Below the pieces are notes generated by a model that worked only from the letters and a program-made list of their open reading frames with translations, did not search any database and was not told the DNA's origin. Shown here one piece after another: positions 1 to 7,554 of a stretch of 20,339 bases of DNA (position 1 is the stretch's first letter; each line of letters begins with the position of its first letter). The position numbers and the translations under genes are program-made. Source of the stretch: an uncultured Faecalibacterium sp. (GTDB lineage: Bacteria; Bacillota; Clostridia; Oscillospirales; Ruminococcaceae); NCBI GenBank assembly GCA_934525845.1, contig CAKSZS010000037.1, positions 1-20,339 on the forward strand. Direction: 5' to 3'.

Positions 1-816
1 CTGTGGACCCACCCGGAACTGTTCCAGACCGACGGGGCCATGCATCTGACCCAGGTGGCCGGGTGCCCGCCGGATGCCTTTGCGGCGGACGGCCAGCTGT
101 GGGGCAACCCCCTGTACGCCTGGGACGCCCACAAGACCACCGGCTTTGCCTGGTGGAAGCAGCGCATGAAGCACGCCACCTCCATTTACGATGTGGTGCG
201 CATCGACCACTTCCGGGGCTTTGAGAGCTACTATGCCATCCCCGCCGGGAACAAGACCGCAGCGGGCGGCCACTGGGAAAAGGGCCCGGACCGTGATTTT
301 ATCCACGCCATGCACGAAGCTTTGGGCGAAGGCGGCATCATCGCCGAGGATCTGGGCTACCTGACCCCGGAGGTCAAGGCCATGCTGGCAGAGAGCGGCT
401 ACCCCGGCATGAAGATCATGCAGTTTGCCTTTGACAGCCGGGAGTCCGGCAATTACCTGCCTCATACCTATCCCCGCAACAGCGTGGTGTACACCGGCAC
501 CCACGACAACGTGACCACCGAAGGCTGGCGCACCAATGCCAGCCCGGAAGATGTGGCCTATGCCTGCCGCTACCTGCGCTGCAAGCCGGAGGATCTGACC
601 GAGGCCATGATCTGCGCCTGCCTTGCCAGTGTGTCGGACATGGCGATCATTCCGCTGGCCGACTGGCTGCATCTGGGCGCAGAGGCCCGCATCAACACCC
701 CCAGCACCCAGGGAGCCAACTGGCAGTGGCGGCTGGCCGCTCCCCTGCCCGCCGGCCTGGCCGGACACATCGCGGATCTGACCGCCCTGTACGAGCGCGT
801 GCCGGAAACTTACTGA
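1..816 (+). CDS. malQ: 4-alpha-glucanotransferase (amylomaltase), 3' part
   Basis: This is the C-terminal 271 residues of a GH77 4-alpha-glucanotransferase; the 5' end lies outside the window and frame 1 is open from base 1. The enzyme transfers maltodextrin segments between alpha-1,4-glucans in the cytoplasm, in maltose and starch use. The family's active-site blocks are visible: RIDHFRG with the nucleophile Asp (codon 205-207), IIAEDLG with the acid/base Glu (codon 346-348), and GTHDN with the third carboxylate Asp (codon 505-507). The block ANWQWR and a short tail ending VPETY are as expected for the complete C-terminus, so the gene looks intact at its 3' end. A strong terminator follows 16 bp after the stop codon, so it is the last gene of its transcript. 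Confidence 0.95.
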   Translation: MWTHPELFQTDGAMHLTQVAGCPPDAFAADGQLWGNPLYAWDAHKTTGFAWWKQRMKHATSIYDVVRIDHFRGFESYYAIPAGNKTAAGGHWEKGPDRDFIHAMHEALGEGGIIAEDLGYLTPEVKAMLAESGYPGMKIMQFAFDSRESGNYLPHTYPRNSVVYTGTHDNVTTEGWRTNASPEDVAYACRYLRCKPEDLTEAMICACLASVSDMAIIPLADWLHLGAEARINTPSTQGANWQWRLAAPLPAGLAGHIADLTALYERVPETY

Positions 817-831
817 GCGTTCTCCCCTTCT

Positions 832-863
832 GCCCCTGCGGCTCCGGCTGCGGGGGCTTTTTC
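832..863 (+). terminator. Rho-independent terminator of malQ
   Basis: A 10 bp GC-rich stem (832-841 with 848-857, including one G-T wobble near each end) closes a 6-nt loop and is followed by a run of five T (858-862). It lies 16 bp after the malQ stop codon. Confidence 0.9.
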
Positions 864-1060
864 GTCTCTCAGACTGCCGCGTGCCGGCTGCAGAGCGGGG
901 CATCCGCTCTTTCTGTGTCATTTTCACATTTTGGGCGGGGAACATTTTTTCACCGCTTCCGAGGGGCGTCCGGGTTTTATTTTTCCGACTGTTCGCTGTT
1001 TTTTCAAAATCCTTTCATTTTTTCTTCACAATCGCATCCGGATTTTCTGCGGCATCTCTC
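864..1060. other. intergenic stretch before the double-glycine gene pair
   Basis: The gap between malQ and the next gene is 331 bp; this is the part between the malQ terminator and the promoter at 1061. I see no gene. It holds one small perfect hairpin (AGAGCGG 892-898 with CCGCTCT 904-910, followed by only three T), then a T-rich stretch that becomes steadily AT-richer towards the promoter. The T-rich block upstream of the -35 could act as an UP-like or regulator-binding region, but no specific operator is recognisable. Confidence 0.5.
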
Positions 1061-1089
1061 TTGTTATTTTTATACAGATATGCTACAAT
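1061..1089 (+). promoter_or_regulatory. extended -10 promoter of the double-glycine protein genes
   Basis: The -35 is TTGTTA (1061-1066), the spacer 17 bp, and the -10 is TACAAT (1084-1089), preceded directly by TGC, an extended -10 element. The region upstream is very AT-rich compared with the flanking genes. Transcription would start about 1096, leaving a leader of about 50 nt before the ATG at 1148. This is one of the best housekeeping-type promoters in the window. Confidence 0.8.
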
Positions 1090-1147
1090 TCAGGTAATAC
1101 AAGCTCCGCCTTTGTGCGGTTCTACGAGCGAAAGGAGTCTTTCCACC

Positions 1148-1618
1148 ATGGAACATACATACCAGAGTCCGATGATGCTGCCCGCCGCCTACGCCGTCCT
1201 GTCTGAGGACGAGATGATCTACATCGACGGCGGCGAATTTTCTTTCGCGGTAGGCGACCACACGGTGACCGTCCGCCCCGAAGTCCTTGCACAGCAGGTC
1301 GCTTACTACACCACGAACATCATCATCAACGGGATGTATCTGCTGGGACAGGGCTATGTCCAGCAGGTGACCCGCACCCTGATCACCGGCCTGTCGGACG
1401 GCCTGACCCTGGGCGGCACCATCGCCCACAGCTGGAACAAGCTGAACGGCTGGAGCAAGGCCGGTTCCATCGGTCTGAGCGCACTGGGCGGACTGTACAT
1501 CTATGTGCAGATCGCGACCCTGGCACAGGGCATCCAGAACCTGGTGGGCGCCATCAGCGGCTCTTCTTCCAACACCACGGACACGCAGTCCGCTGAGAAC
1601 GGCCTGCTGATCGCCTGA
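1148..1618 (+). CDS. MAM-like secreted protein with double-glycine leader
   Basis: A 156-residue protein. ATG 1148 is chosen because AAAGGAG (1131-1137) sits 10 bp upstream and the promoter lies just before; longer in-frame readings would start inside the AT-rich promoter region. Residues about 1-29 form a double-glycine leader: MMLPAAYAVLSEDEMIYI followed by DGG. From memory, this closely matches the start of the Faecalibacterium prausnitzii anti-inflammatory protein MAM (MMMPANYSVIAENEMTYV then NGG). The inferred mature part (about 127 residues) is hydrophobic and Gly-rich with two or three amphipathic or membrane-like segments, no cysteines, and a Ser/Thr-rich tail. A TTNI... RTLI stretch also recalls MAM. 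Such leaders are normally cut by a peptidase-containing ABC exporter (PCAT), but none is encoded nearby, so export would depend on one elsewhere. Bacteriocin-like activity is an alternative. The double-glycine leader is clear; membership of the MAM family is a strong inference. Confidence 0.8.
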   Translation: MEHTYQSPMMLPAAYAVLSEDEMIYIDGGEFSFAVGDHTVTVRPEVLAQQVAYYTTNIIINGMYLLGQGYVQQVTRTLITGLSDGLTLGGTIAHSWNKLNGWSKAGSIGLSALGGLYIYVQIATLAQGIQNLVGAISGSSSNTTDTQSAENGLLIA

Positions 1619-1663
1619 GCAGCCCCGCCCCGGCTGTAACGCTGGAAAGGAGTGATTTTCCCT

Positions 1664-2014
1664 ATGAAAGAGCTTCGGCTTCCCTCGCAATGCGCGCTGC
1701 TGACCGAAGAGGAACAGCGCATCGTTTCCGGCGGCGGAGCGTTCCGGGACGCGCTGAACGAGTTTTTCGGCAGCCTGCATCTGAACGATTTCACGCTGGG
1801 CGGAGGATTGATCTCCTTCTCCTTCAGCTTCGTGCCCATGCTGCTGGTGTCGGTGGTCAAAACCGGCATCTCCTTCGGGCTGGAGGTCTACAACGGTCTC
1901 AAAGGGCTGTTCGGCTTCCAGATGGACACCTCCACTTCGGAGACGCTGCAGGCGCTGGCCGGCGCACAGGAACCGGAATCGCAGGGTTCCTCCGGCTATC
2001 GCTCCATGTTCTGA
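1664..2014 (+). CDS. second small hydrophobic double-glycine leader protein
   Basis: A 116-residue protein. ATG 1664 is preferred over an in-frame GTG at 1652 because that GTG overlaps the ribosome binding site AAAGGAG (1646-1652), which is correctly spaced for 1664. It begins MKELRLPSQCALLTEEEQRIV followed by SGG at residues 22-24, a shorter but typical double-glycine leader. The predicted mature part of about 92 residues has a Gly/Phe-rich hydrophobic core (about residues 45-85) and a Ser/Gln-rich tail, with no cysteines. It lies 45 bp after the MAM-like gene with no terminator between, so the two are probably co-transcribed and may be a two-component secreted pair. I do not recognise a named family. 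It could be a MAM paralogue, a two-peptide bacteriocin partner, or an accessory of the first protein. Confidence 0.75.
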   Translation: MKELRLPSQCALLTEEEQRIVSGGGAFRDALNEFFGSLHLNDFTLGGGLISFSFSFVPMLLVSVVKTGISFGLEVYNGLKGLFGFQMDTSTSETLQALAGAQEPESQGSSGYRSMF

Positions 2015-2032
2015 GGTTCGTTCCCCTGAAAA

Positions 2033-2077
2033 AAAGTCTCTGCATTCCCCACCGGGATGCAGAGACTTTCTTTGTTT
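2033..2077. terminator. bidirectional terminator between the GG-leader genes and galK
   Basis: A long stem (2033-2049 with 2054-2069, one bulged base) with a 4-nt loop is flanked by A-runs on the left and T-rich sequence on the right. It can therefore stop the rightward transcript ending at 2014 and the leftward galK transcript ending at 2097. Confidence 0.9.
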
Positions 2078-2096
2078 CCGGGCACAGGCAGGCCGG

Positions 2097-3383
2097 TCAG
2101 AGGATCCGGCCAGCCCCCTCTTCCCGCAGGCGCAGGACGTAGCAGCTGCCTGCGCCGAACACTCGCTCGATGGCGGTGCGGTAGCGCTCCAGCAGGGGCT
2201 GGGGCACATAGGCCTGAATGGTGCCCGCAAAGCCGCCGCCCTGCATCCGCCAGGCCCCCGTGCTGCCCCGCAGAAGGCTCTGGCTCAGGGCCAGCGCCAC
2301 CGAAAGCCCCTGGTGCCGCACGTCCGTGGAGCAGTAGACGTTCTGGCACAGCGCAAAGCTGGCGCGGCCGCTTTCCAGCACCAGCGCGGCAAAGTCCGCA
2401 AAGCAGCCGGCCCGCAGGGCGTCCCGCTGGGCCAGTGCCCGGACGTTTTCTTCAAAGTAGTGGATGGCGCGCAGGACGGCGCGGTCGCCGCAGAGCCTGC
2501 GCAGGCGGGGCAGCGCCGCCCAGAAGTCGGCTTCCGGCACCTGGCCCAGCACCTTCTGCCCCAGGCAGGCCGCCACCTGCTCCATCTCCTGCCGGATGGC
2601 GGCGAACTCGCCGGTCAGCTCGCTGTGGCTGCCCCGGGTGTCGGTGACGCACAGCGCCATGCCCGCCGGGAGCAGCCCCTCCGCGTGGATCTTCTCAATC
2701 TGCGGCTGCAGCGGGTCGGCAAAGTCCGCAAAGATGACCCCGCCCACCGCGCTGGTCAGCTGATCCAGCAGGCCGCTGGGCTTGCCGAAGTAGGTATTTT
2801 CCGCATACTGGCAGATCTTTGCCAGCGCAGGCGGTTCCAGCCCGCAGGCATACTCGCCGTTCCAGATCACGGCCATGCCCATCTCAAAGGCGGCGGAGCT
2901 GGACAGCCCCGACCCCCGCAGGACATCGCTGGCGGTGTAAGCGTCGAACCCGCCGATCTCCCTGCCCGCCGCGCGGAACCCTTCCGCGATGCCCCGGATC
3001 AGGCTGGCGGAGTGGGTGCTCTCCCCTTCCTGCGGGCCGGCCTGGGTCAGGTCGATCACGTCCAGCTTGTTGAACCCCCGGCTCTTCACCCGCACATAGC
3101 CGTCCGGGTTGGGCGACGCCACCGCGATCAGATCCAGCGTCACCGCCGCGGCCAGCCCGTAGCCGTGCTGGTGGTCGGTGTGGTTGCCGCCCAGCTCCGC
3201 GCGGCCCGGCGCGGAGTACATCCGCACCTGCCGCCCCGGGCCGAAGTAAAGCTCGAACTGTTCCAGCGCCGCGCAGTACCGCTGCCGCTGCCGTGCCAGC
3301 GCCGCCGTGCCATACAGGCGCTGCAGCACCGGATCCCACTGCCCTGCCGTGATCTGCTGAATGAGCTGCGCACTGGTCGCCAT
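2097..3383 (-). CDS. galK: galactokinase (GHMP kinase)
   Basis: A 428-residue GHMP-family sugar kinase that phosphorylates alpha-D-galactose to galactose-1-phosphate with ATP, the first committed step of the Leloir pathway. The galactokinase signature is at residues 60-72 (GRAELGGNHTDHQ), the ATP-binding GHMP loop GSGLSSSAAFE at 157-167, the catalytic-base Asp at about 207 in SGLLDQLTS, and GGGFAGT at 382-388. Length is normal to slightly long (family usually about 390-430). The start at 3383 has GGGAGG ending about 8 bases upstream on the minus strand. The signature reads AELGGNHTDHQ instead of the classical NLIGEHTDYN; this variant is common in Firmicutes and may imply slightly altered sugar preference. 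It is divergent from an AraC-type regulator and convergent with the double-glycine genes. Confidence 0.92.
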   Translation of the reverse strand: MATSAQLIQQITAGQWDPVLQRLYGTAALARQRQRYCAALEQFELYFGPGRQVRMYSAPGRAELGGNHTDHQHGYGLAAAVTLDLIAVASPNPDGYVRVKSRGFNKLDVIDLTQAGPQEGESTHSASLIRGIAEGFRAAGREIGGFDAYTASDVLRGSGLSSSAAFEMGMAVIWNGEYACGLEPPALAKICQYAENTYFGKPSGLLDQLTSAVGGVIFADFADPLQPQIEKIHAEGLLPAGMALCVTDTRGSHSELTGEFAAIRQEMEQVAACLGQKVLGQVPEADFWAALPRLRRLCGDRAVLRAIHYFEENVRALAQRDALRAGCFADFAALVLESGRASFALCQNVYCSTDVRHQGLSVALALSQSLLRGSTGAWRMQGGGFAGTIQAYVPQPLLERYRTAIERVFGAGSCYVLRLREEGAGRIL

Positions 3384-3427
3384 GCCGATCCCTCCCTGAA
3401 AACGGTATTTGTAGGTTTGTTATGCTT

Positions 3428-3456
3428 ATTGTAATGCACCCGCGCCGTTTTTTCAA
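3428..3456 (-). promoter_or_regulatory. galK promoter
   Basis: Read on the minus strand, the -35 TTGAAA (3456-3451) and the -10 TACAAT (3433-3428) are separated by exactly 17 bp. The galK start codon lies 44 bp downstream. The promoter lies in the divergent galK/araC-type intergenic region, so a regulator bound there could control both genes. Confidence 0.75.
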
Positions 3457-3516
3457 TTTCTCTGTCGAAAAAGCCGGATTTTTGGCATCCAGCTCAAAGA
3501 ATAAGATGTACTTTTG

Positions 3517-3546
3517 TTGAATTTGCTCCCCGGTTTGTGGTATACT
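3517..3546 (+). promoter_or_regulatory. promoter of the AraC-family regulator gene
   Basis: The -35 TTGAAT (3517-3522), an 18 bp spacer and the -10 TATACT (3541-3546) lie 37 bp upstream of the ATG at 3584. It faces away from the galK promoter, with about 60 bp between the two -35 elements. Confidence 0.75.
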
Positions 3547-3583
3547 GGAAGCATCAATGTGACAGGATGGAGGAAAAGCAGTC

Positions 3584-4438
3584 ATGCCAGACGTATACAA
3601 GCAGTCCTTCAAGCAGAATTATACCAACAACATCGAATTGTCCATTTTCAACTGCGGCATCGAGCGGTGCGCCCCGGCGCAGACCTGGGGGCCGGGCATC
3701 CGCGACCATTACCTCATCCACCTGGTGCTCTCGGGCAAAGGCGAGTTCGAGGTGAACGGCCGCACCTGGCAGGTGTGTGCCGGCGACCTGTTCTTCGCCC
3801 GCCCCAGCCAGCTCATCCGCTACACCGCCGACGGGCAGGAACCGTGGGAGTACAGCTGGGTGGGCTTCAACGGCGCCTGCGCCCACAAGCTGGCGGCGCA
3901 GCTGCCCTTTACGGACGATGCCCCCGTGCACCGCACCGCCGACCCCGAAGGGATGCGCGCCGCGCTGGCGAACATCTATTCTTCCCGCGGGCTGCAGCCC
4001 CAGGACGAAGCCGCCATGGTGGGTTACCTGTATCTGTTCATCGCCGCCCTGATGAAAGAGACCAGCGCCAGCAAGCCCCACACCACTTCCTCCTCCAGCC
4101 AGTATGTGCTCAACGCCATCAAGTACATCCAGTTCAACTACTCCCACGACATCTCCATCGATGACGTGGCCAAGAGCGTGGGCGTCTCCCGCAGCCACCT
4201 GTACCGGGTGTTCATGCTCAACGTGGGCAAAAGCCCCATCGATTACCTCACCGAGTACCGCATCAACGAAGCCTGCAAGCTTCTGCGCGCCGGCAGCCTG
4301 TCCATCGCGGAGGTGGCCGTGTCGGTGGGCTTCTTCGACCAGTTCTATTTTTCCCGGGTGTTCAAGCGCGCCATGGGTGTGCCGCCCAGCAAGTACCTGG
4401 CCTCGCAGGCAGATGCCCCCGCCGCCCCCCAGCCGTGA
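3584..4438 (+). CDS. AraC-family transcriptional regulator with cupin sensor domain
   Basis: A 284-residue regulator, the usual size for sugar-sensing AraC proteins. The N-terminal part (about 25-100) is the AraC ligand-binding cupin: a Y-L-I-H-L-V-L-S-G-KG-E strand pair, then the GDLFFARP motif and Y-S-W-V-G-F. The C-terminal part (about 175-275) holds two helix-turn-helix motifs (SIDDVAKSVGVSRSHLYRVF and SIAEVAVSVGFFDQFYFSRVF) and the family ending GVPPSKYL. The start has GGAGGA 9 bp upstream. It is divergent from galK, and the layout suggests that it senses galactose or an alpha-galactoside and controls galK, as MsmR/RafR-type regulators do. The ligand itself is inference. The next gene begins 24 bp later and is probably co-transcribed. 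Confidence 0.9.
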   Translation: MPDVYKQSFKQNYTNNIELSIFNCGIERCAPAQTWGPGIRDHYLIHLVLSGKGEFEVNGRTWQVCAGDLFFARPSQLIRYTADGQEPWEYSWVGFNGACAHKLAAQLPFTDDAPVHRTADPEGMRAALANIYSSRGLQPQDEAAMVGYLYLFIAALMKETSASKPHTTSSSSQYVLNAIKYIQFNYSHDISIDDVAKSVGVSRSHLYRVFMLNVGKSPIDYLTEYRINEACKLLRAGSLSIAEVAVSVGFFDQFYFSRVFKRAMGVPPSKYLASQADAPAAPQP

Positions 4439-4462
4439 TAAGCCAAGCAAAGGAGACCCTTC

Positions 4463-6112
4463 ATGCCCTTACAGAAAAACCAGATCCTGACCTTACGCAT
4501 CGAGCGCCTGTCCAGTGACGGCAGCGGCGTGGCCCACAGCGCCGACGGCGAGGCCGTGTTCGTGCCCGGCACCGCGCCCGGCGATGAAGCGCAGGTGCGC
4601 ATCGTCAAGGACTGCAGGCGCTATGCCTTCGGCATTCTGGACACGCTGCTCACCCCTTCCCCGGACCGCATCCCGGTGGACTGCGCCGTGGCCGGCCCCT
4701 GCGGCGGCTGCAGCCTGCGGCACCTGGATTATACCGCAGAACTGCGGGCCAAACAGGAGAATGTGGCCGATGCCTTTGCCCGCATCGGCGGGCTGGACGT
4801 GCCGGTGCTGGACATCGTGCCCTCGCCGGAGGTGGACCGCTACCGCAATAAGGTGCAGTTCCCGGTGGGGCTGGACAAAAACGGAACGCCCTGCATCGGC
4901 TTTTACGCCGGCCGCACCCACCGCATCGTGCCCTGCCCGGACTGCCGCCTGCAGCCCGGCGTGCTCAACGACATCGGCAGCGCCCTGTGCGCCTTCTTTG
5001 CCGAAAAGGGCATCCGGCCCTACAACGAGGAGACCGGCACGGGGCTGGTGCGGCACATCTTCCTGCGCCGGGGCGTGCACAGCGGGCAGATCATGGTCTG
5101 CCTGGTCTGCACCCGGGCCAAACTCCCCTGCGCCGAGGAGCTTTGTGCCCGGCTGCAGGCGCAGTTCCCGGCCATTGCCACCATCCTGCTCAACGTCAAC
5201 AGCAAGAGCACCAACGTCATTCTGGGCGCAGAGACCCGCACCCTGACCGGCCCCGGGTACATTGAGGATACGCTGGCCGGGGTGCCGGTGCGGTTAGGGC
5301 CGCTGTCGTTCTACCAGGTGAACACGCTGGCCGCCGAGCGCCTGTACGGCATTGCGGCCGGTTTTGCCCAGCTGCAGCCCACCGATCTGCTGCTGGATCT
5401 CTACTGCGGCATGGGCACCATCGGCCTGTCCATGGCGGAGCACTGCCGGGAGCTGGTGGGCGTGGAGATCGTGCCGGAAGCCATCGACAGCGCCAAAGCC
5501 AACGCGGCCCGCATGGGGGCAGACGTAGCGGCCAAGAGCCGCTTCTTCTGCGCCGATGCCGGGCAGGCGGCGACCCGGCTGGCCGCCGAGGGCCTGCACC
5601 CGGACGTGGTGATGCTGGACCCGCCCCGCAAGGGCTGCGACGAAGCCACCCTCTCGGCGGTCGTCCGCATGGCCCCCCGCCGGGTGGTCTACGTCAGCTG
5701 CAACCCCTCCACCGCCGCCCGGGATGCCGCCTGGCTGGAACAGCACGGGTATCATGCAGAAAAGGTGCAGCCGGTAGACCTGTTCCCGAGGACGAAGCAT
5801 TGCGAGTGCGTAATTGCACTTTCCAAGGGCGAGATTGACTCCAAAAAAGTCCGTGTAGAGTTCTCTTTAGAGGGCATGGACACCTCCGGATTGCAGAAAG
5901 GGGCGACCTATCCCGAAATCAAAGCTCGTGTGTTGGAACAGACCGGGCTGAAGGTATCTTCCCTGTATATCTCGCAGGTCAAGCAGAAGTGCGGTCTGGA
6001 GGTACGGGAGAACCACCACAAGGCAAAGTCTGAAAACGCAAAGCAGCCCCATTGCCCACCGGAAAAGGAAGCGGCCATTCGGGATGCACTGAAATATTTT
6101 AAGATGATCTAA
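4463..6112 (+). CDS. rlmD: 23S rRNA m5U methyltransferase (RlmD/RumA type) with extra C-terminal tail
   Basis: A 549-residue SAM-dependent methyltransferase that makes 5-methyluridine in 23S rRNA. It has an N-terminal TRAM domain (about 1-60), cysteines for a [4Fe-4S] cluster (C74, C80, C83, C161), SAM-binding LDLYCGMGTIGL (311-322), DPPRKG (386-391), the catalytic VSCNPST Cys413, and FPRTKHCE with the base Glu448. The start at 4463 has AAAGGAG 7 bp upstream. Normal family members stop soon after residue 455. Here about 95 more residues follow (from about nt 5822), with lower GC and an ending KQPHCPPEKEAAIRDALKYF. The tail looks appended at a recombination point; I recall similar tails on clostridial homologues, so it may be a recurring element-supplied 3' end. 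Methyltransferase function is probably intact because every catalytic block precedes the tail. Confidence 0.9.
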   Translation: MPLQKNQILTLRIERLSSDGSGVAHSADGEAVFVPGTAPGDEAQVRIVKDCRRYAFGILDTLLTPSPDRIPVDCAVAGPCGGCSLRHLDYTAELRAKQENVADAFARIGGLDVPVLDIVPSPEVDRYRNKVQFPVGLDKNGTPCIGFYAGRTHRIVPCPDCRLQPGVLNDIGSALCAFFAEKGIRPYNEETGTGLVRHIFLRRGVHSGQIMVCLVCTRAKLPCAEELCARLQAQFPAIATILLNVNSKSTNVILGAETRTLTGPGYIEDTLAGVPVRLGPLSFYQVNTLAAERLYGIAAGFAQLQPTDLLLDLYCGMGTIGLSMAEHCRELVGVEIVPEAIDSAKANAARMGADVAAKSRFFCADAGQAATRLAAEGLHPDVVMLDPPRKGCDEATLSAVVRMAPRRVVYVSCNPSTAARDAAWLEQHGYHAEKVQPVDLFPRTKHCECVIALSKGEIDSKKVRVEFSLEGMDTSGLQKGATYPEIKARVLEQTGLKVSSLYISQVKQKCGLEVRENHHKAKSENAKQPHCPPEKEAAIRDALKYFKMI

Positions 6113-6146
6113 CATATCATTTTGCTTGAAAAAATGGAGGGATCTC

Positions 6147-6668
6147 ATGAATTTGCTTTATCGTGCACTCCTTGCATTTGTTTCAACGTTTTGGTTAGTT
6201 GTCATTTATATAATAAATGCCGATGATCCATGTATTTGTTATCGTGTTCTAGCCGCTACCGTTTGCTTAACGATTCCCATCTTACTATCATGGTTTTCAT
6301 TACAGATAGCGTCTTCCTTGGGAACGGATTCTCTCGGAAAACTTCATGATGTTCACCTTGCTGACGGCGAGTTTCTCCCCACTTATCTTGGCTATTTTTT
6401 TGTGGCGCTTTCTATTTCCGATTTACTCTCTCTTACTTTTATTTATTTGATTTTATTTGTTTTTGTTTGCCTATCACAAACCCAGTACTTCAATCCTATT
6501 TATTTGTTATTTGGTTATCATTTTTATCATGCGACAACTGAACATGGCACAAATATCTTTATAGTTGCTTACGGAAAAGTAATTAGAAATGATGAAAGCG
6601 CCAACTTTTCCACTTCAATACGGCTTAACGACACCACCTACCTGTCTATAAAGAGGAAATCTCAATGA
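6147..6668 (+). CDS. kwaA: Kiwa-like membrane protein KwaA
   Basis: A 173-residue integral membrane protein. ATG 6147 is preferred, with GGAGGG 5 bp upstream; an upstream in-frame TTG (6126) lies before that site. Hydrophobic segments run at about residues 5-23, 32-54 and 81-109 (long enough for one or two spans), with another at 115-128 (NPIYLLFGYHFYHA), then a soluble tail. Four spans and this length fit KwaA, the membrane sensor of the Kiwa anti-phage system. Its stop overlaps the next start (ATGA), and that gene carries a KwaB-like block, which is the main support for the name. Codon use is markedly AT-rich compared with rlmD upstream, consistent with acquisition. Alone it would be only an unknown membrane protein. 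Confidence 0.62.
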   Translation: MNLLYRALLAFVSTFWLVVIYIINADDPCICYRVLAATVCLTIPILLSWFSLQIASSLGTDSLGKLHDVHLADGEFLPTYLGYFFVALSISDLLSLTFIYLILFVFVCLSQTQYFNPIYLLFGYHFYHATTEHGTNIFIVAYGKVIRNDESANFSTSIRLNDTTYLSIKRKSQ

Positions 6669-7495
6669 ATTATGTCTGTGTAAAGCTAAAAGGTTCTACA
6701 AATTGCTACCGAAAGATGCTCTCAACTGATTCTATTGTTTTTAAGCCCTTGCCGGAATTAGTTTCCGACACACATCCATACAATGCTGGAACTATTCTTG
6801 ATACCGATGAATGGTTTGCTTTAACCAACTTTTCTTCAAGCCCTTTTGCCATTGACATAACAAAAGAAACATACCCTTCCGTTGAATTTGAATCTCTTGC
6901 GATTCAGGAATATCCTAATATTGATTTTCTTTTTGTAGATTTTGACGGAATATTATATTTTCAAAACATCGGGAAAGCAAAGCTCGCTCGTAAAAAACGT
7001 ATTACATGCTTCGGTGAGCGGTTTGCTTTTGACCCCTCTGCTCCTGAATTAGTAATCAACGATTTCCCTGATGCTATTTATGACCCTCAGAATGACATTT
7101 TGTACTTTCAAAAACTCGAACCCATTACCGGCATCTTTAAGGGAATTTCCGACTTATATCGTGAAGCAACAAATCAAGAGGTCTCTAACTTCTTGCAGAA
7201 TGATTTTCTTGTTCTCGGCGATGGGTTTAATGCAAGTCATGTAAAGACCGCTAACCGAAAACGGATTGCATTGGCTATGAACACTCTTTCCAATATGAGT
7301 GCAGAAGATAAGGCACAAATCTTTCCTTATGTTCATGAGTACTGTCCAGACCTATCAACTGAAGATGGACATTTTATGATCACCTCTGAGGAAAGTTTGA
7401 AACTTCTTCTCTATGGTATCGAAGAACGATTTTATACCACTGCCATTGGCCATAAAAAGCGAATTGCAAACTCTGTCGTTGCTCTTCAGTCATAA
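6665..7495 (+). CDS. kwaB: Kiwa-like effector KwaB (DUF4868-like)
   Basis: A 276-residue soluble protein, slightly shorter than the roughly 315-residue characterised KwaB. Residues about 130-177 (INDFPDAIYDPQNDILYF, then a GIFKGISDLYREA stretch) match the DUF4868 pattern of an aspartate before a short beta strand followed by a phenylalanine-rich helix. In known Kiwa systems KwaB binds DNA and acts with the membrane partner KwaA to stop phage replication and late transcription. The start overlaps the kwaA stop by 4 nt (ATGA), which couples translation, and GAGG lies 8 bp upstream. Two tandem terminators follow the stop, closing the unit. Composition is AT-rich like kwaA. The assignment rests on gene pairing plus the motif block, not on a search. 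Confidence 0.65.
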   Translation: MNYVCVKLKGSTNCYRKMLSTDSIVFKPLPELVSDTHPYNAGTILDTDEWFALTNFSSSPFAIDITKETYPSVEFESLAIQEYPNIDFLFVDFDGILYFQNIGKAKLARKKRITCFGERFAFDPSAPELVINDFPDAIYDPQNDILYFQKLEPITGIFKGISDLYREATNQEVSNFLQNDFLVLGDGFNASHVKTANRKRIALAMNTLSNMSAEDKAQIFPYVHEYCPDLSTEDGHFMITSEESLKLLLYGIEERFYTTAIGHKKRIANSVVALQS

Positions 7496-7504
7496 TGTCC
7501 TACT

Positions 7505-7544
7505 AAAAGCCAAGAGCTGCCTAGCAACAGTTCTTGGCTTTTTT
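7505..7544 (+). terminator. terminator after the Kiwa-like pair
   Basis: A stem of about 15 bp (7505-7519 with 7528-7542, one G-T wobble) with an 8-nt loop ends in TTTTTT. It starts 9 bp after the kwaB stop codon. Confidence 0.92.
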
Positions 7545-7554
7545 CATACATTTC

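Noticed and set aside
1070..2230. 386-codon open frame on the minus strand over the double-glycine genes
   Set aside because: It lies antisense to two genes with clear promoter, ribosome binding sites and leaders, runs through the bidirectional terminator, and has no recognisable domain; it is a by-product of GC-rich codons.
2313..3434. 373-codon open frame on the plus strand across galK
   Set aside because: It is a shadow of the galactokinase gene, whose motifs are intact on the minus strand; composition is typical of an opposite-strand frame.
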